A DNA stretch of 7,894 nucleotides from UBA9715 sp003452695 (GTDB lineage: Bacteria; Actinomycetota; Coriobacteriia; Coriobacteriales; Eggerthellaceae), in the NCBI GenBank assembly GCA_946625225.1, contig CAMOTA010000131.1:1-7894 (forward strand). Reading direction: 5' to 3'. This document shows positions 6,399 to 7,894 of this stretch, one piece after another. Made by a program: the position numbers and the translations under genes. Positions within the stretch are counted from its first letter, which is position 1. Every line of letters starts with the position of its first letter. The notes beneath the pieces were generated by a model that did no database searches, was not told the origin of the DNA, and was given only the letters and a program-made list of their open reading frames with translations.

Positions 6399-6752
6399 AT
6401 GAAGGCAACTGCTCAGTTAAATGCGCGGATGCCGAAGTCGTTGAAGAAATCGGGCGACGAGGCGCTTGCGCTCATCGGACTAAGCCCGACGCAGGCGGTG
6501 CGCGCCTTGTGGGAAAAGGCCTCGCGCCGCGGCGAGGATTTGGAAGACGTGGCCAAGCTGCTCTGCGGAAGCGGGCTTGACGACCGGACGGGCGGAAGCG
6601 TCGACGATGCGGTGGCAGAAAGCTGGGCAATCGCGGAGAACGTTCTCGCCTCCTATGGCCTTGCTTACGAACGGCCAGATGGCATGCCTGGTGATAAAGA
6701 ACTGCTGGAAGACGCGCTTCACGAGCGCCTGGCGGAACGGGGGCTCGCATGA
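6399..6752 (+). CDS. RelB/DinJ-family-like antitoxin
   Basis: This 117-residue protein is the predicted antitoxin of a type II module. Residues 4-45 (TAQLNARMPKSLKKSGDEAL... then LIGLSPTQAVRALWEKASR) fit the RelB/DinJ ribbon-helix-helix pattern: a short strand, a Lys-rich first helix, GLSPTQAVR as the turn and second helix. The remainder (about 46-117) is acidic and probably wraps the toxin. It is longer than E. coli DinJ. The ATG at 6399 is preceded by a G-rich run with GGAGG only one base away, so the A-G run from 6387 may serve as the ribosome binding site. The next in-frame ATG, at 6429, would remove the N-terminal strand. Its stop overlaps the toxin start as ATGA. A palindromic promoter upstream suggests autoregulation. 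Confidence 0.8.
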   Translation: MKATAQLNARMPKSLKKSGDEALALIGLSPTQAVRALWEKASRRGEDLEDVAKLLCGSGLDDRTGGSVDDAVAESWAIAENVLASYGLAYERPDGMPGDKELLEDALHERLAERGLA

Positions 6753-7246
6753 TTCGCGAGCATCCCATAGCTCTCGTGGACACCAACGTTTGGCTCGACA
6801 ACTACCTCGGGCAGCGCCCTCATGCTGCTGAGTCAAGACGTTTCATTGACGAAGCTCGTCGCCAAGGAGTGCAGCTTACGTACGCAGTGCATTCCCTGAG
6901 CGACTTCTTCTATGTTATGCAAGCCGAATTGAAACGATCCGTGGCATCGGAAGCGATGGGTTCCGAGTCGAAGGCCCTGGCAGTGCGGGAAGCTGCTTGG
7001 GCGTGCGTCGAGAACCTTCGCGGCATGGCCACCGCCATAGGGGCGGACGAGTCAGATGCCTGGCTGGCTTGCAAGTACCGATCGCTGACGAACGATCTCG
7101 AGGACAATTTCGTGCTGGCCGCCGCTGAACGCGTGCCTGTCGATTTCCTCGTTACGAACGACGTGTGTCTCATTCGGAAGTCGACGGTCAATGCCTATCC
7201 CCCCGCCGATGCGCTGCTCGTAATCGAGGCCACGAGCAGATCGTGA
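6749..7246 (+). CDS. PIN-domain toxin (VapC-like ribonuclease)
   Basis: This 165-residue PIN-domain protein is predicted to be the RNase toxin neutralised by the upstream antitoxin. Visible motifs are VDTNVWLD at 10-17 (catalytic Asp11), an acidic position in the SLSDFF or QAEL segment (Asp52 or Glu60), D116-LE-D119 followed by NFVLAAAER, and VTND at 135-138 (Asp138) near the C-terminal strand. This matches the acidic quartet that binds metal in PIN nucleases. It overlaps the antitoxin by four bases (ATGA), indicating translational coupling. Its codons use A/T at third positions more freely than the Mo-enzyme genes, which fits horizontal acquisition. The RNA target cannot be told from sequence. 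A hairpin follows six bases after the stop. Confidence 0.85.
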   Translation: MIREHPIALVDTNVWLDNYLGQRPHAAESRRFIDEARRQGVQLTYAVHSLSDFFYVMQAELKRSVASEAMGSESKALAVREAAWACVENLRGMATAIGADESDAWLACKYRSLTNDLEDNFVLAAAERVPVDFLVTNDVCLIRKSTVNAYPPADALLVIEATSRS

Positions 7247-7252
7247 TCAAGG

Positions 7253-7283
7253 ATGCGGAAAAGGGTCAGAGCCTTTTCCGCAT
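7253..7283 (+). terminator. Hairpin copy 3: probable terminator of the toxin-antitoxin operon
   Basis: ATGCGGAAAAGG (7253-7264) pairs with CCTTTTCCGCAT (7272-7283) around the 7-base loop GTCAGAG, followed by TTT. It lies six bases after the toxin stop, a typical terminator position. It is nearly identical to the copy at 6273, so the toxin-antitoxin unit is bracketed by two copies. On the opposite strand its loop supplies the stop codon of a membrane-protein remnant. Confidence 0.7.
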
Positions 7284-7433
7284 TTTGCGGGGCAAGGGCA
7301 AGGCGGCGCCGATGATGGCGGCAAGGCCGCTGAAGAGGATGCCATCGAGCGGAAAGCCGAGCGCCAGGATTGCGAGCGACAGCTGCGGCTTGCGCGTGAA
7401 GTAGCGTCTGGCCCGCGCGAGCCCGCCGGCCTT
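7266..7433 (-). pseudogene. Remnant of a membrane protein C-terminus
   Basis: On the - strand a frame runs from just after an in-frame TGA (7434-7436) to a TGA at 7268-7266, giving 55 codons without a start. It reads as a basic segment (ARARRYFTRKPQ) followed by a strongly hydrophobic stretch (LSLAILALGFPLDGILFSGL and AAIIGAALPLP) and a basic tail. That is the layout of the last one or two membrane helices of an integral membrane protein. Third codon positions are overwhelmingly G or C (43 of the 48 codons outside the hairpin), as expected for real coding sequence in a high-GC genome. The last seven codons and the stop lie in or beside the hairpin repeat. No start or upstream portion is present, so I read it as the decayed 3' end of a lost gene. 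The family is not recognised. Confidence 0.5.
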
Positions 7434-7623
7434 TCAAGACCGCGGGCAATGCGGCGCTGCTTCGCTCGAACAAACTATGACTATCCCTGACTTCATTATC
7501 GGAGTAAACTTTCTTCCTGAGGGTTCTCGCGATTTGGGGGAAGCGCGGGAAATTAGGGGAATTCCCGTGCGGTTCCTTTGCGCGAGACGCATGTAATAGG
7601 CGAGAAGCAAAGGAGGAAAGCGC
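7434..7623 (+). promoter_or_regulatory. Presumptive promoter and leader of the third Mo subunit
   Basis: No gene is supported in this stretch. Bases 7466-7515 are clearly AT-richer than their surroundings and contain two TGACT direct repeats, at 7478-7482 and 7488-7492, ten bases apart, possibly a regulator site. TAAACT at 7505 is a possible -10 element but lacks a well-placed -35. Downstream, GCGCGGGAA (7543-7551) can pair with TTCCCGTGC (7562-7570, one G-U), and GGGAATTCCC (7557-7566) is a perfect 10-bp palindrome, so the leader may fold or bind a dimeric regulator. Promoter placement is inference. Confidence 0.35.
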
Positions 7624-7894
7624 ATGTCCGAAGAGTCTTTCGTCTACACCTGTTGTCCGGGGTGGGGCGACCATGAGTTCTGCGCGCTGAAGACCATCGT
7701 GAAGGATGGGAAAATCGTGCGCACCGAGAAGGCCGACTATACCGGTGCCGAGGCGAACGAGGGCTACATCTGCCAGAAGGGCATCATGTCCTGCCGCCAG
7801 CCCTACAATCCCAAGCGTCTGACGCATCCGCTGAAGCGCGTCGGCGAGCGCGGCGAGGGCAAGTGGGAGAAGATCAGCTGGGACCAGGCGATGG
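7624..7894 (+). CDS. Molybdopterin-dependent oxidoreductase, N-terminal part (runs off the window)
   Basis: The first 90 codons of a third Mo-enzyme catalytic subunit are present; the rest lies beyond the window end. It is a clear paralogue of the protein at 3392-5776: C11-PGWGDH17-EF-C20 then ALKTIVKDGKI, C50-QKG, and KRVGERGEGKWEKISWDQAM. The non-canonical cluster spacing C-x5-H-x2-C-x29-C is conserved exactly, while the second protein's Cys55 is replaced by Ile, arguing that Cys55 is not a ligand. There is no Tat leader. AAGGAGG lies seven bases before the ATG. A ferredoxin partner would be expected downstream, by analogy. It is preceded by a long leader and so is probably transcribed separately from the toxin-antitoxin unit. 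Confidence 0.9.
   Translation, partial: MSEESFVYTCCPGWGDHEFCALKTIVKDGKIVRTEKADYTGAEANEGYICQKGIMSCRQPYNPKRLTHPLKRVGERGEGKWEKISWDQAM

Noticed and set aside
3419..6400. A 993-codon open frame on the minus strand opposite the second Mo operon
   Set aside because: Same reasoning: it mirrors two well-supported plus-strand genes, crosses intergenic hairpins and a promoter, and has no domain-like sequence.
3246..7283. CRISPR array made of the recurring hairpins
   Set aside because: The copies are about 1 to 3 kb apart, without regular spacers or cas genes.
7434..7625. A 63-codon minus-strand frame starting over the third Mo gene's start
   Set aside because: Its third codon positions lack the GC bias of real genes here, and it overlaps the presumptive promoter and ribosome binding site of the plus-strand gene.
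7195..7827. A 210-codon minus-strand frame across the toxin end and third Mo gene
   Set aside because: It runs antisense to well-supported coding sequence at both ends. The plausible minus-strand coding signal at 7266-7433 is in a different frame.

Overview
The window is GC-rich and protein-dense. It carries two complete molybdenum (DMSO-reductase superfamily) enzymes, each followed by a very small iron-sulfur partner, plus the first 90 codons of a third molybdenum enzyme. This density of soluble molybdopterin oxidoreductases, with the shared N-terminal motif CPGWGDH(D/E)(Y/F)C, suggests a gut actinobacterium of the Coriobacteriia/Eggerthellaceae (Eggerthella, Gordonibacter and relatives). 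The taxon and the substrates are inference; nothing in the sequence names a substrate.

Layout, all genes on the + strand unless noted. 1-245: leader with no convincing gene. 246-2813: Mo catalytic subunit with a canonical four-Cys cluster site and a DmsA-like serine position. 2826-3239: two-cluster ferredoxin subunit. 3246-3272: perfect hairpin, probable terminator. 3276-3370: nested palindrome made of two hairpins in inverted orientation (REPIN-like). 3392-5776: second Mo subunit, of a different subclass with an atypical cluster motif. 5780-6193: its two-cluster ferredoxin subunit. 6194-6398: several hairpins, then an extended -10 promoter overlapping an inverted repeat. 6399-6752 and 6749-7246: toxin-antitoxin pair (RelB/DinJ-like antitoxin, PIN-domain toxin) overlapping by ATGA. 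7253-7283: another copy of the recurring hairpin. 7266-7433 on the - strand: 55-codon remnant of a membrane-protein C-terminus. 7434-7623: AT-richer presumptive promoter region. 7624-end: third Mo subunit, a paralogue of the second.

How it may work: each complete Mo subunit is cotranscribed with a 137-residue protein that keeps only the first and last cysteine motifs of DmsB-type subunits. Neither Mo subunit has a Tat leader, and no NrfD/DmsC-type membrane anchor is present. The simplest reading is two soluble cytoplasmic two-subunit enzymes that pass electrons from an unknown donor to organic substrates, comparable in layout to pyrogallol transhydroxylase and to the catechol dehydroxylases described from Eggerthella and Gordonibacter. 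The toxin-antitoxin module sits between Mo-enzyme units and is bracketed by two near-identical hairpin repeats, so this spacer looks like an accessory insertion site.
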